Part shown: positions 6,822 through 16,500 of the stretch, in pieces
Layout: each line of letters starts with the position of its first letter
Position numbering within the stretch: position 1 is the stretch's first letter
Assembly: GCF_000015245.1 (NCBI RefSeq)
Contig: NC_008700.1
Span: 2,796,001 to 2,860,000, forward strand
Reading direction: 5' to 3'
DNA: 64,000 nt
Source: Shewanella amazonensis SB2B
GTDB lineage: Bacteria; Pseudomonadota; Gammaproteobacteria; Enterobacterales; Shewanellaceae
Notes under the pieces: model-generated
Databases searched by the model: none
Told to the model about the DNA's origin: nothing
Seen by the model: only the letters and a program-made list of their open reading frames with translations
Translations under genes and position numbers: made by a program

Positions 6822-9302
6822 ATGAGTATCGAAAGTTCCGTAACCCCCATATTTTCGGTAACTCAGTTTGGTGAGACCTACCTTCCCAGCGTCAATCGTA
6901 CCTTGTTCGAAAATCAACCTTCAGAAAAGTTATTCGAACGAGAATATCCAAACCTTTTCACAAAAGAAAATCACCTCTATGTGATAGTAGGGACAGATTC
7001 CGGTTTATTGGCAAACTACGTACTTGAACACAAGCTTCCAAAGGGCAGTCGCTACCTGTTTGTCGAACTGGAATCAGTGATGGCTTTAATGAATATAGAA
7101 ATACCTGAAAACGTGAAGGACAGAGTAAAGGTACACTCTCTCGCCACGTTTGCTGAGGCCATAGAACAAGACCCTATACCGGTGTACTTTATAAAAAAAG
7201 CGACCAGAACCTATAAATCCCAAGCCGCAAAATATGCCTATATCACTGAATATGTGTCCCTGCTAAGTAACGTTGAAAAGATAATGGAGCAGCAGACCTT
7301 TGTTCATTCAGAAACGCTGAACCAAAAACTGTTTGTAAAACGTCAGCTGGAAAATGTGGCAGACAATCTTGTACCGGCCAAAGTACTTTCCGAAAGTTTT
7401 TCAGGCAAGAGCTGTATCATCCTCGCCGGCGGCCCCTCCCTTGATGAAAGCTTACCCTGGGTAATAAATCATCAAGAAGAGCTTGTCATTTTTGCAGTTT
7501 CAAGAATTTGCCGCCAGTTATGCTCAATTGGCTTAATCCCGGATATTGTCGTATCGGTTGACCCCTACGAAGCAAGCTTTGATGTCAGTAAAGAAATGCT
7601 AACGCTTCCTGAATCGGTATTGTTTATCAACAGTAATCATATCGAACCCCGATTACTGGCTAATTGGAGAGGTCCCTCTGTTTACACAGGTAGCTATCTT
7701 CCATGGAACAGTGAGGAAACTGACGCCAATATCTCAACGGTTGGCCCCACTGTTACGAATGCAGCAGTCAAAGTTGCAGCCAGTATGGGATTCGAGCAGA
7801 TCTTATTGGCTGGTACCGATCTTTGTTTTTCCAGCTCTGGAGATACCCACGCTAAAGGCAGTTTGGAAGCCGCCGCTGGCGCCAATATGAGCATCATTGG
7901 CGATTGGGTCGACACGTATAACGGTTCCAAGGCTGAAACGTCTATCCAAATGGTACATGCACGGGAAGCGCTTGAATATGAAGTAACCCAACTCCAAGCG
8001 GGTCAAAAAATATTCAACTTATCTGCCCAAGCCGCCATGGTTAAAGGAATTGAACATAGGCCCACATCCAATATCCAACTATCCGGTCCCTTGGAGAAAA
8101 GCACAGTTATCACCAAACTGACTCAACCACCGCCAAGGAAAGAGCGTATCCAAAAAATTTCGGATGCCAAAATTCAACTGAACAAAGCATACGAGTCGCT
8201 TAAGTCAATACATGATGCCAGTGTCGAAGCGCTTAAAATCAACACTGTCCTCAAAACAACAAAATCAAGCCACAGTGATGCTTACTATCGTTCGTTATTA
8301 GGACGGATAGACAAAATTGAACAGCAGCTGTCTGAGCGTTATTCATCAATGTATCAATTTATTAAGTTTTTCGGCTATGCCGAATTTACTCAGTTCCTTA
8401 CGCCGACTGACAGTAGCGAGTGGCAGCGAAAGGACCTCTTTTTTATGTCGGACGCATACTACAGAGCTGTACGTTCCAGCGCTGAACAGTTGATACAACT
8501 CATTTCCCAGGCTCAGGAAAAAGTCAGCTTACGCTTGGAGGAATTATCCCCTAACGCAAACTCTGGTGTGTTGTTCAGAAAATGGGCTGAGTATCAGGAA
8601 TTTGGTCGTGCCATGATATGGCAAAAAGCCAATATGGGCATACTCTCCGGGCTGCAGCTAGGGCAAATTCAAGCATTGAATGAAAAGTTTAATGAACTGA
8701 TTCATCAAAAATCGAATTACTCAAAGCGAATTGAAAAAAGCCATTCGAAGCTGGACCAAGTAGAAAGAAAGCTTCTGCTGCTGCAAAGCACACACAATGG
8801 CTTTGGCCTGTCGCAACTGGCGGCAATTCTGAAAAGTAGAGCCGCGACAGATAAAGAAGCGGGAAGATTATACAGGCTGGCAGACTGTTTTTATCATCAG
8901 TTGAAGGGAGAGCATTCACTCGCGCTGGGCACGCTCCTCAAGTTAGATGAGTCACAGCTCACAGAGCGGGAATTCAAGGAAATGGCCTCCCTTGGCCTCA
9001 AGGTGCAAAAACCTGAAATCTCCTTGCTGGCGCTGGACAAATTGATTGAATACAGCGACGAGTATTATCCCCTCTACGCCAGTGTGCTTAAATTGACTGG
9101 TCAGTATCAACACGCCGCCGAAACCTATCTTGAGTACCTGAATAAGTACCCGGGTGATGTGGTGACCTGGATTAAGTTTGGCCAGTTTATGGTGGAAGCG
9201 GGTGAGCGGGACATGGCTATCAGCGCCTTCCATCAGGCAGAACAGGCGGATCCCGGTAATGCCGTTGCCAAGCAATATTTAAGCGAACTCTATCACCAAT
9301 AA
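6822..9302 (+). CDS. Motility accessory factor (Maf) flagellin glycosyltransferase
   Basis: 826 residues from ATG 6822, chosen because AGGAG lies eight bases upstream and the longer TTG reading at 6723 runs through the sigma-54-like promoter. The central part, about residues 195-370, is the DUF115/MptE-like Rossmann region: CIILAGGPSLDES, DIVVSVDP, the TVGPTVTNAA helix and LLAGTDLCFS. The C-terminal 150 residues are TPR-like (QYQHAAETYLEYLNKYPGD and a second repeat after it). Maf proteins move legionaminic or pseudaminic acid from CMP onto Ser/Thr of flagellin in the cytoplasm. The neuB-neuC-neuA set immediately upstream would supply the donor. Confidence 0.88.
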   Translation: MSIESSVTPIFSVTQFGETYLPSVNRTLFENQPSEKLFEREYPNLFTKENHLYVIVGTDSGLLANYVLEHKLPKGSRYLFVELESVMALMNIEIPENVKDRVKVHSLATFAEAIEQDPIPVYFIKKATRTYKSQAAKYAYITEYVSLLSNVEKIMEQQTFVHSETLNQKLFVKRQLENVADNLVPAKVLSESFSGKSCIILAGGPSLDESLPWVINHQEELVIFAVSRICRQLCSIGLIPDIVVSVDPYEASFDVSKEMLTLPESVLFINSNHIEPRLLANWRGPSVYTGSYLPWNSEETDANISTVGPTVTNAAVKVAASMGFEQILLAGTDLCFSSSGDTHAKGSLEAAAGANMSIIGDWVDTYNGSKAETSIQMVHAREALEYEVTQLQAGQKIFNLSAQAAMVKGIEHRPTSNIQLSGPLEKSTVITKLTQPPPRKERIQKISDAKIQLNKAYESLKSIHDASVEALKINTVLKTTKSSHSDAYYRSLLGRIDKIEQQLSERYSSMYQFIKFFGYAEFTQFLTPTDSSEWQRKDLFFMSDAYYRAVRSSAEQLIQLISQAQEKVSLRLEELSPNANSGVLFRKWAEYQEFGRAMIWQKANMGILSGLQLGQIQALNEKFNELIHQKSNYSKRIEKSHSKLDQVERKLLLLQSTHNGFGLSQLAAILKSRAATDKEAGRLYRLADCFYHQLKGEHSLALGTLLKLDESQLTEREFKEMASLGLKVQKPEISLLALDKLIEYSDEYYPLYASVLKLTGQYQHAAETYLEYLNKYPGDVVTWIKFGQFMVEAGERDMAISAFHQAEQADPGNAVAKQYLSELYHQ

Positions 9303-9313
9303 GGGACGCACCT

Positions 9314-9349
9314 TTGCCTGTGGGCGGCATCTGGCTATAATGCCGCCCA
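9314..9349 (+). promoter_or_regulatory. Sigma-70-type promoter inside a 10-bp inverted repeat
   Basis: TTGCCT, 16 bases, then TATAAT at 9336-9341. The -10 box lies in the loop and right arm of a perfect inverted repeat, TGGGCGGCAT at 9321-9330 against ATGCCGCCCA at 9340-9349. There is no T-run, so it is not a terminator; it may be an operator. It would serve the gene starting at 9398. Confidence 0.5.
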
Positions 9350-9397
9350 GCCGTACTGCTTTCCCACGCAGCTTTTCCACTCAACCAGGAGCCTCTT

Positions 9398-9877
9398 TTG
9401 CAAACCAGTCACATCCCCCTTGAGCAGTACCGTCGCAAGTGGATTTTCAACAACAAAGACCTGCCGGTAAGCGAAGATGACAAGGCCTGTATTTATCCTC
9501 TGGATGATAAAAGTGCCATGGCGGTGTGGAAACAATTGGTGAGTGATAAGGCCAGTGCGTCAGAGCATTTCTCCAAGGCCGATTGGGGCGGCCGCCCTAA
9601 AAGCTGGGTGAAAAGCGACATCTGGCAAGACGCCTGGGACAGTGAAGACCCTGCCCTGCCTGCCGTTGTGGCGGCTCATTTTGAGTGGCCAGACGATACC
9701 CGGGTGTTCTTTTGCTACGACAAATATCAGGCCATCGAAACCCGCTGGGATGTGTTTGTACGTAACTGGAAATGCTTTCTGTTTTTTGATGATGGCCCAC
9801 TGCTGATGTCAGACAGCCAGCCTCAGGTTGCGCTCTTTACCCAGGATGGCAATGTGCAATTGGGCGTTCGCAGCTAA
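9398..9877 (+). CDS. DUF2947 family protein
   Basis: 159 residues, soluble and rich in Trp and Asp. I recognise it as the DUF2947 type found in Shewanella and Vibrio, whose role is unknown. The start is TTG 9398: AGGAG ends six bases before it and no in-frame ATG lies near the N-terminus. Conserved-looking patches are RKWIFNNKDLP near the start and RWDVFVRNWKCFLFFDDGPLL near the end. It is monocistronic or loosely linked to the next gene, 55 bases away. Confidence 0.7.
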   Translation: MQTSHIPLEQYRRKWIFNNKDLPVSEDDKACIYPLDDKSAMAVWKQLVSDKASASEHFSKADWGGRPKSWVKSDIWQDAWDSEDPALPAVVAAHFEWPDDTRVFFCYDKYQAIETRWDVFVRNWKCFLFFDDGPLLMSDSQPQVALFTQDGNVQLGVRS

Positions 9878-9932
9878 TATCTACCCAGGTCGGTTTCCTC
9901 CCGCCCTGCCCCTCTTTTTTCCCGGAGCCGTT

Positions 9933-10484
9933 ATGAAGTCACTCCTTTCCCTGCTGTTACTCTGCCTTTCTTTTCAGGGTGTTGCCAAAGAGGTTGCGGG
10001 TATAGCCCTGCCCGATAGCCTGTTGCAGGATAATCACGCCTATGTGCTCAATGGCGCCGGGGTACGCAGTAAATTTTTTATGGACCTATACGTCGGCAGC
10101 CTCTATCTAACCACCACAGCCGACACAGCCGATAAGGTGATGGCACAGGATAAAGCCATCATCCGGCTGGATATTCTGTCTGACCTTATCACCAGCGAGA
10201 AAATGCGTAACGCAATTAACGAAGGCTTTGAAGCCGCAACCGATGGCAAACAGGATGACGCCATGAAGGCCAGCATCGCCACCTTTATGACGCTGTTTGA
10301 AGCCGATATCAAACCAGGCGACAACTTCGTGCTGATTGCTGGCCGGGATGGCGTGGAAGCCATCAAAAATGATGTCCCCCTACCTAAAGTAGGTGATGCA
10401 ACCTTTGCTGCGGCCCTTCTGAAAATCTGGCTCGGCGAGCATCCGGCCCAGAAAAGCCTTAAGCAGGAAATGCTCGGACGTTGA
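9933..10484 (+). CDS. Secreted chalcone isomerase-fold protein
   Basis: 183 residues from ATG 9933, with GGAG six bases upstream. A signal peptide MKSLLSLLLLCLSFQGVAK ends near residue 19-20, so the protein is periplasmic. The mature part matches the bacterial chalcone_3 type: VLNGAGVRSKFFMDLYVGSLYL near the start, then a helix pair with IRLDILSDLITSEKM and the C-terminal KIWLGEHPAQKSLKQEMLG. Bacterial members are mostly non-catalytic or fatty-acid-binding; function here is unknown. A strong bidirectional terminator follows. Confidence 0.75.
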   Translation: MKSLLSLLLLCLSFQGVAKEVAGIALPDSLLQDNHAYVLNGAGVRSKFFMDLYVGSLYLTTTADTADKVMAQDKAIIRLDILSDLITSEKMRNAINEGFEAATDGKQDDAMKASIATFMTLFEADIKPGDNFVLIAGRDGVEAIKNDVPLPKVGDATFAAALLKIWLGEHPAQKSLKQEMLGR

Positions 10485-10500
10485 TGCATCATCCCTAAGA

Positions 10501-10529
10501 CCAAAAAGGACCCTGTGGGTCCTTTTTGG
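10501..10529. terminator. Bidirectional rho-independent terminator
   Basis: A perfect 13-base stem (CCAAAAAGGACCC against its complement) with a TGT loop lies between two convergent genes. A/T runs on both sides allow termination from either strand. Confidence 0.9.
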
Positions 10530-10588
10530 GTTTCTGCATTGTTCAGCGCTAACGGTTTTACCGCCGTGTATTCTGGAGCTGCAATGGA

Positions 10589-11579
10589 TTAAAACTCGAC
10601 TTTAAACGCCAGTGCCAAAGCCGCCTCGTTGGAGAGTTTTTCCCGCTCCCCGCTGCCCAACTCCATTTCACCGTTAAACATCATGCCAGCATAGGTATTG
10701 AGGCTTACTTTCTGGCCAATCTGCCAGCCAAGGCGTAAAAATCCAACCCATTCGTCAAATTCTACGGTTTGTCCGTTGTCATCCAGCAACACCCGCTGGC
10801 TTCGGCGTGAACTGCCAAGCCCCAATTGCCATGCTGGCGACATTTCATAGATAATTTCAAGCCCAGCAGGACCACTGAAACCCGCGTCAAAGGGGTTGGT
10901 CAGCACAAAAGCGTCCGACAAACGCCAGTTAACAGCCACAAACGGGAAGACTCGGCTTTTACCTATGTCATCCAGGTAAATAGCTCCGAGGCCCAGCAAA
11001 TTACCATTCTCATACCTGTGCATGGCGGTGGCGACGAGGCCCCAGCTCTGAGCATCGGACGAAGACGCAGTATCGGCCCAGGTATACTGCAGCATTGGAC
11101 TCAGACTATAAAACCAATTGTCATCTCGATAACCAACCGACATCGACAGGTTGTATCTATTGATGGAGCTCCAGGGCGTAACCCGGCCCGCAAAAAGTGC
11201 CTCATCGCCGGATTGCCAACGGTAGTCAAGCACGTCATAACCCAGTGACCATCCCAGCGACCAGTTCTTATTGAGTCCATGGTTGCCTTTCAAATCGAAC
11301 ATATAGAGATCGCGCCCCAGGGTCGCCTGCCCCACTTCGGCATCCTGGGTACTGGCATAGGCAGCCTGAAAAGACAACGAAGGTGGACGCCCCTGCGCCA
11401 TGGCGTTGGGGGTAAAGCATCCCATCAACAAGGCAAAACTGCACAGAGTGGTCAACAAGGTTGGATTACCTTTAAGGGTGCTGTTAAACGCTTTGGGGCT
11501 TTTGCTGGCAACAACCGCTGATGTAACTGATGTGGTTGACGTGATTGATATTTGCAGCGACTGGTTCGGCATCTTCATG
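10589..11579 (-). CDS. Outer-membrane beta-barrel protein (DUF6268-like)
   Basis: About 330 residues. A hydrophobic export segment LLTTLCSFALLMGCF followed by NAMA|QG lies 40-60 residues from the first methionines, so the n-region is unusually long and the true start may be further in. The mature part is alternating hydrophobic and polar strands with many Trp and Tyr. It ends in FKVEF, the terminal Phe typical of porin-like barrels recognised by BamA. A surface or transport role is plausible, but no substrate can be named. It faces leftwards and shares the terminator at 10501-10529. Confidence 0.65.
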
Positions 11580-11633
11580 GGGATCATCCGTGGTAAAAAT
11601 ATTGGGTCCAATACGCAGCAGCCGCACCTGGGA

Positions 11634-12254
11634 TCAGCTTTTTGCGGCAGCCAAAAACATTTTCACTGTGTCTGCAAGATAGCGGGCCCGTTCACCTTCT
11701 GTTTCCTGGAGTGGTAATCCCAACTCCAACATCAGACGCCTTTCTCCGTAAAGCATCAGGCATAAACGGATTGCCGCATGGCGCACATCACCGAACCGAA
11801 ATGCACCTGTCGCTTCCACCCTGGAAAAGTAGTCGCTGAGCATAGTGAGGATCCGGCTTGGCCCGCCCGCAAAATACAAACGGGAGACTTCCGGATGCGT
11901 CTCAGACTGTGACACGCAAGCCCGGTAAACCGTCAAGGCTTCTTCGCTGACAATCATGTCGCCAAAGCGACTGGCAAACTGTAACAGCACCTGTTCGGGA
12001 TGCGCCACATCCGCCAGCATCTCAGGTGCTATTTCATGCACGTCGCATTTGCACTCGATAGAGGCTACAAACAAATCGTCCTTATTACCAAAGTGGGCAT
12101 ACACCGTTTGCTTGGACACTCCGGCTTTTTTGGCCACCTCATCCATACTGGTATTGGGAAAACCCTGGGCACAAAAAAGTGCGATTGCCGCCTCCAAAAT
12201 GGCGCTGCGCTTTTGTTCACTGCGACTGGGGCTGGAAGATTGCATGGATGTCAT
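11634..12254 (-). CDS. TetR/AcrR-family repressor of the adjacent RND operon
   Basis: 206 residues. The N-terminal helix-turn-helix is clear: ILEAAIALFCAQGFPNTSMDEVAKKAGVSKQTVYAHFGNKDDLF occupies about residues 19-62, written here in part (AGVSKQTVYAHFGNKDDLF is the recognition helix and the YxxF motif). The rest is an alpha-helical ligand-binding domain with an AefR-like C-terminal part. It is divergent from the efflux genes, and two identical near-palindromes lie in the shared 150-base region. It probably represses itself and the pump and is released by a pump substrate. Confidence 0.88.
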   Translation of the reverse strand: MTSMQSSSPSRSEQKRSAILEAAIALFCAQGFPNTSMDEVAKKAGVSKQTVYAHFGNKDDLFVASIECKCDVHEIAPEMLADVAHPEQVLLQFASRFGDMIVSEEALTVYRACVSQSETHPEVSRLYFAGGPSRILTMLSDYFSRVEATGAFRFGDVRHAAIRLCLMLYGERRLMLELGLPLQETEGERARYLADTVKMFLAAAKS

Positions 12255-12305
12255 TCATAACACTCGGTCAGGTTAAGCAAAAAAATCAGTCTAAATTTAA
12301 GCATG

Positions 12306-12356
12306 AAATAGACTAGACAGTCCAGTTTTACCAAAATAGACTAGACAGTCCAGTTT
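12306..12356. promoter_or_regulatory. Tandem TetR-type operators
   Basis: A 23-base unit occurs twice without change at 12306-12328 and 12334-12356, 28 bases apart. Each contains the near-palindrome ACTAGACAGTCCAGT (12312-12326 and 12340-12354), with seven-base arms differing at one pair. The placement between the tetR-type gene and the pump genes makes it the likely binding site of that regulator. Confidence 0.75.
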
Positions 12357-12407
12357 AACCATTTTTTAACCGGCACCCTACCGGAGCGATACCAACAGGA
12401 AACACAC

Positions 12408-13520
12408 ATGAACGCGATGAATTGCCACAGGTGGATAAAACACCTGCCCCTGCTTCTGGGGCTGGGTGTATTGTCTGCCTGTCAGGAAAAGGATGCCGGG
12501 CCATTCAATGACAGCACTCCGCCCACCGTAATCACCCAGAGCCTGAGTCTGAGTGACGGCTATCAAAGGCCGCTGGAATTCAGTGGCACCATCCGCGCTG
12601 CCAACACCACTGGTGTGGGCTTTGAATTGGCAGGCAAGCTCAGTGGCCTCTATGCCGACAGTGGTGACAGGGTACGAAAAGGCCAGCAGCTTGCGGCACT
12701 TGATACCAGTTTACTTAAAGCCGAGCAGCAGGAGCTTCAGGCTGCATTGAGCCAAAACAGCGCCGATCTCAGTCTGGCCCAATCTACGCTGAAGCGAAGC
12801 CTGGAACTCAAAAAACAAGGATATGTGTCCAGCCAACAACTGGATGAACTCGAAGGGCGACTGGGTAGCCTAGAAGGAGCCCGGGAGCGCCTTAAAGCCA
12901 GTCTGTATGCCAATACCCTCAAACTGGAAAAATCCCGGCTATTGGCCCCGTTCGATGGCAGTATCGGTAGCCGCAGTTTCAACCTGGGCGAAGTCGTTCC
13001 CCTGGGGCAACCGGTGTTCGTATTGGTTGAAGACAAAGCCGCTCAGGCCCACGTCGGGGTACCGGCGGACATCGCCAAAAGCCTCACCCAGGGGCAACTG
13101 ATGGACTTACGTGTTGGCCGTGAGCACTACCGCGCCGTGCTTGCGGGGATCAACCCCTCCATCGACCCTGTTACACGCACCGTTGGGCTAAGACTGTCAC
13201 TCCCCTCCGATGCCGGCGTCCTTAACGGTGAGATTGCCTACCTTCATTATCAGCAGCAGGTAAATACGCCCGGCTACTGGGTGCCAGTCTCGGCACTCAC
13301 CGATGGCCTTCGGGGCCTTTGGAACCTTTATGTGGTTGAACCCCGTGGAGAAAACGAATTTGTGGTCGAGCGCCGGGACGTGGAAATCCTCTTTACCGAT
13401 AGAGACAGGGCCTACCTCATTGGCGCCCTGAATGCGGGGGATCAAATCGTCACTCAGGGATTGCATAAATTGGTGGTGGGCGAGCATGTCCAGCCCATGA
13501 CAGCCCTTGCCACGAGGTAA
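12408..13520 (+). CDS. RND efflux periplasmic adaptor lipoprotein (MexE/AcrA type)
   Basis: 370 residues. The signal peptide ends in a lipobox LSAC, so Cys near residue 25 would be lipidated and anchored to the inner membrane. Then come the barrel-sandwich half-motif (GFELAGKLSGLYADSGDRVRKG), a coiled-coil hairpin of about residues 100-165, the second half motif LLAPFDGSIGSRSFNLGEVV and the beta-barrel domain. AGGAAA precedes ATG 12408. It bridges the pump encoded three bases downstream to an outer-membrane channel. No TolC-type gene is present, so a channel encoded elsewhere must serve. Confidence 0.9.
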   Translation: MNAMNCHRWIKHLPLLLGLGVLSACQEKDAGPFNDSTPPTVITQSLSLSDGYQRPLEFSGTIRAANTTGVGFELAGKLSGLYADSGDRVRKGQQLAALDTSLLKAEQQELQAALSQNSADLSLAQSTLKRSLELKKQGYVSSQQLDELEGRLGSLEGARERLKASLYANTLKLEKSRLLAPFDGSIGSRSFNLGEVVPLGQPVFVLVEDKAAQAHVGVPADIAKSLTQGQLMDLRVGREHYRAVLAGINPSIDPVTRTVGLRLSLPSDAGVLNGEIAYLHYQQQVNTPGYWVPVSALTDGLRGLWNLYVVEPRGENEFVVERRDVEILFTDRDRAYLIGALNAGDQIVTQGLHKLVVGEHVQPMTALATR

Positions 13521-13523
13521 ACC

Positions 13524-16500
13524 ATGATTAAAGCCTTTGTGGAAAACGGCCGGCTGGCGGCACTTTTTATTGCGCTCTTGCTGGTCGCCGGGCTTGGCGC
13601 CATGAGTGCCCTGCCCCGGCTCGAAGACCCTCATATCACCAACCGATATGCCTCGGTGATCACCCATTATCCGGGCGCATCGGCAGAGCGGGTCGAAGCT
13701 CTGGTCACTGAAGTGTTGGAAAATCAGTTAAGGCGACTGGAAGAATTAAAGCTTATCCAGTCCACTTCCAGACCCGGCATATCGGTTATCCAACTGGAGC
13801 TGAAAGACGATATTACCGAAACCGATCCTGTTTGGTCCCGGGCCAGGGACTTAATGGCTGACAGTCGGACCAAGCTGCCGGAGGGTGCGGCTAATCCCAC
13901 ACTGGACGATCAGATTGGCTACGCCAACACGGTTATCCTAGGCCTTGCGTGGCGCGGTGGTGGCGAGCCAAGAGTCGATATTCTGGGGCGTTACGCCAAA
14001 GAAATGCAGAGTCGCCTGCGGCTGCTCCCCGGAACTGACTTTGCCCACCTCTATGGAGCCCCCAGCGAAGAAATACTGGTGGAGCTCGATGGCAACAAGG
14101 TCAATCAGCTGGCATTGACCCCGGGTGCCATCGCGCAAATCCTGTCTGCTGCCGACAGTAAAATTGCTGCGGGTGAAATCCACAACAGCCATTTCCGCGC
14201 TCTGGTCGAGGTGTCGGGAGAACTGGACTCCCAAACCCGTATCCGTCAGGTTCCCCTGAAGGTAGATGCCTCTGGTCAGATAATACGCCTGGGTGACGTT
14301 GCCCGCGTCAGTCGCCAATATAAGACTCCGCCGGATACTCTGGCACTCTTGTCCGGTGAGCGCGGCATCATGGTCAGTGCCCGTATGCTCAATAACACCC
14401 GGGTAGACAAATGGCTGGCTCAGGTTCGCGGCGCTGTCGCCGAGCTCGAAGCCGGTATGCCGGCCAATATCGAGGTGCAGTGGCTGTTTGAACAGGAGAG
14501 CTACACGGTTACCCGTCTCGGTGAACTGGCAATGAACCTGCTGCAGGGCTTTATCATTATCCTGCTGGTGTTAATGCTTACCCTGGGGCTTCGCAATGCC
14601 TTTGTAGTGTCACTGTCCTTGCCCCTGACCGCACTCTTTACCCTGGCGTGCATGCGCGCAGTGGATTTGCCCATTCATCAGATGTCGGTCACAGGTTTGG
14701 TGGTTGCCCTTGGGATCATGGTGGATAATGCCATCGTGATAGTGGATGCCATTTCACAGCGGCGCCAGGAAGGACAGGGAAGACTGGAAGCTGTCAGCAA
14801 CACCTTAAAACACCTGTGGCTGCCGCTCGCGGGCTCCACCATTACCACCATTCTCGCCTTCGCGCCCATAGTGCTGATGCCCGGTGCCGCAGGGGAGTTT
14901 GTGGGAGGCATTGCCATTTCAGTGATGTTTGCCCTTGCCGGCTCCTACCTTATCTCCCATACCCTGATTGCTGGATTAGCCGGACGTTTCAGCCCCGCAA
15001 GTGAAGGCCACGACTGGCGTGCCCACGGTATTCGGATGCCCAAACTGGCTGCCGCCTACGAAGGGCTGCTTGGCAAGGTATTAAAACGCCCGCTGGCCAG
15101 CGCACTTCTGATAGGTCTGTTGCCGCTGCTGGGCTTTATGGCCGCAGGCCGTATGACTGAACAATTCTTCCCCCCTTCCGATCGGGATATGTTTCAGATT
15201 GAGGTGTACCTCGCTCCCCAGGTCAGTCTTGAGCGCTGCCACATCACAGTGGCCGCGATGGACAAACTGCTGGAGCAAACCGATGGCATAGAGCGCATTG
15301 ATTGGGTCGTGGGTGGCAACATTCCCTCGTTTTACTACAACATCACCCAGCGCCAGCAGGGCGCGGCCAACTATGCCCAGGCCATGGTTAAGGTACGGGA
15401 TTTCGACACAGCCAATGCCCTGATCCCAACACTGCAACGTACCCTCGACAAAGAGTTCCCCGAGGCGCAGGTGCTGGTGCGTAAACTCGAACAAGGCCCG
15501 CCCTTCAATGCCCCTGTGGAGATGATGGTTTACGGTCCGTCGCTGGAAGAACTCAGACGCCTTGGGGATGAAATCCGCGCCATTCTCGCTTCACACGACA
15601 AGGTGATCCATACCCGTGCCACCCTGAGCCCGGGGGCGCCCAAGGTGCAGCTCGCTGTAGACGAAGATGCCTCTCTGATGAGCGGCCTGACGCTTACCGA
15701 TATTGCCAATCAGGTACAGATGGCTACCACGGGCAGAAGCGGTGGCAGCATTCTGGAGCAAACCGAGTCCCTGCCGGTGCGGGTACGCCTCGATGACAGC
15801 ATGCGCGAGCAGCAGGGACGGCTTGCCGCCATTGAGCTGGTGTCCCGCGCAGGCAGTGGTATCCCGCTGTCGGCCCTGTCTCACACGCAGATCACAGTGA
15901 GCCGCGGAGCCATTCCAAGGCGCAACGGTCAGCGGGTCAACACCCTTGAGGCTTATATTCAAACCGATGTGTTGCCGGCCCGGGTCCTCGGCGACGTCCG
16001 CGAGCGCATTGATGCCCTGCCTCTGCCGCCGGGATACCACATCGAAGTGGGCGGAGAGAGTGCCAAACGCAATGAAGCTGTGGGTAATCTGCTGTCGTCG
16101 GTGGCATTGGTCATCACCCTGTTGCTGGCCACTGTGGTACTCAGTTTCAACTCCTTCCGCCTAACCGGCATCATACTGCTCAGCGCCGCACAGTCGGCGG
16201 GACTTGGACTGCTGGCTGTGTATCTGTTTGATTATCCTTTTGGTTTTACGGTAATCATCGGCTTACTGGGGCTAATGGGGCTTGCTATTAATGCTGCCAT
16301 TGTGATTTTGGCTGAGCTGGAGGATGTGGCTGATGCGAGACAAATGACTCTGCAAACACTGGTTAAAACTGTCGCCAGCTGCACCCGTCACATCACATCG
16401 ACGACCATCACCACGGTTGGGGGATTTTTACCGCTGATTATTGCCGGGGGCGGGTTTTGGCCACCTTTTGCGGTGGCCATTGCCGGAGGAACCGTGCTGA

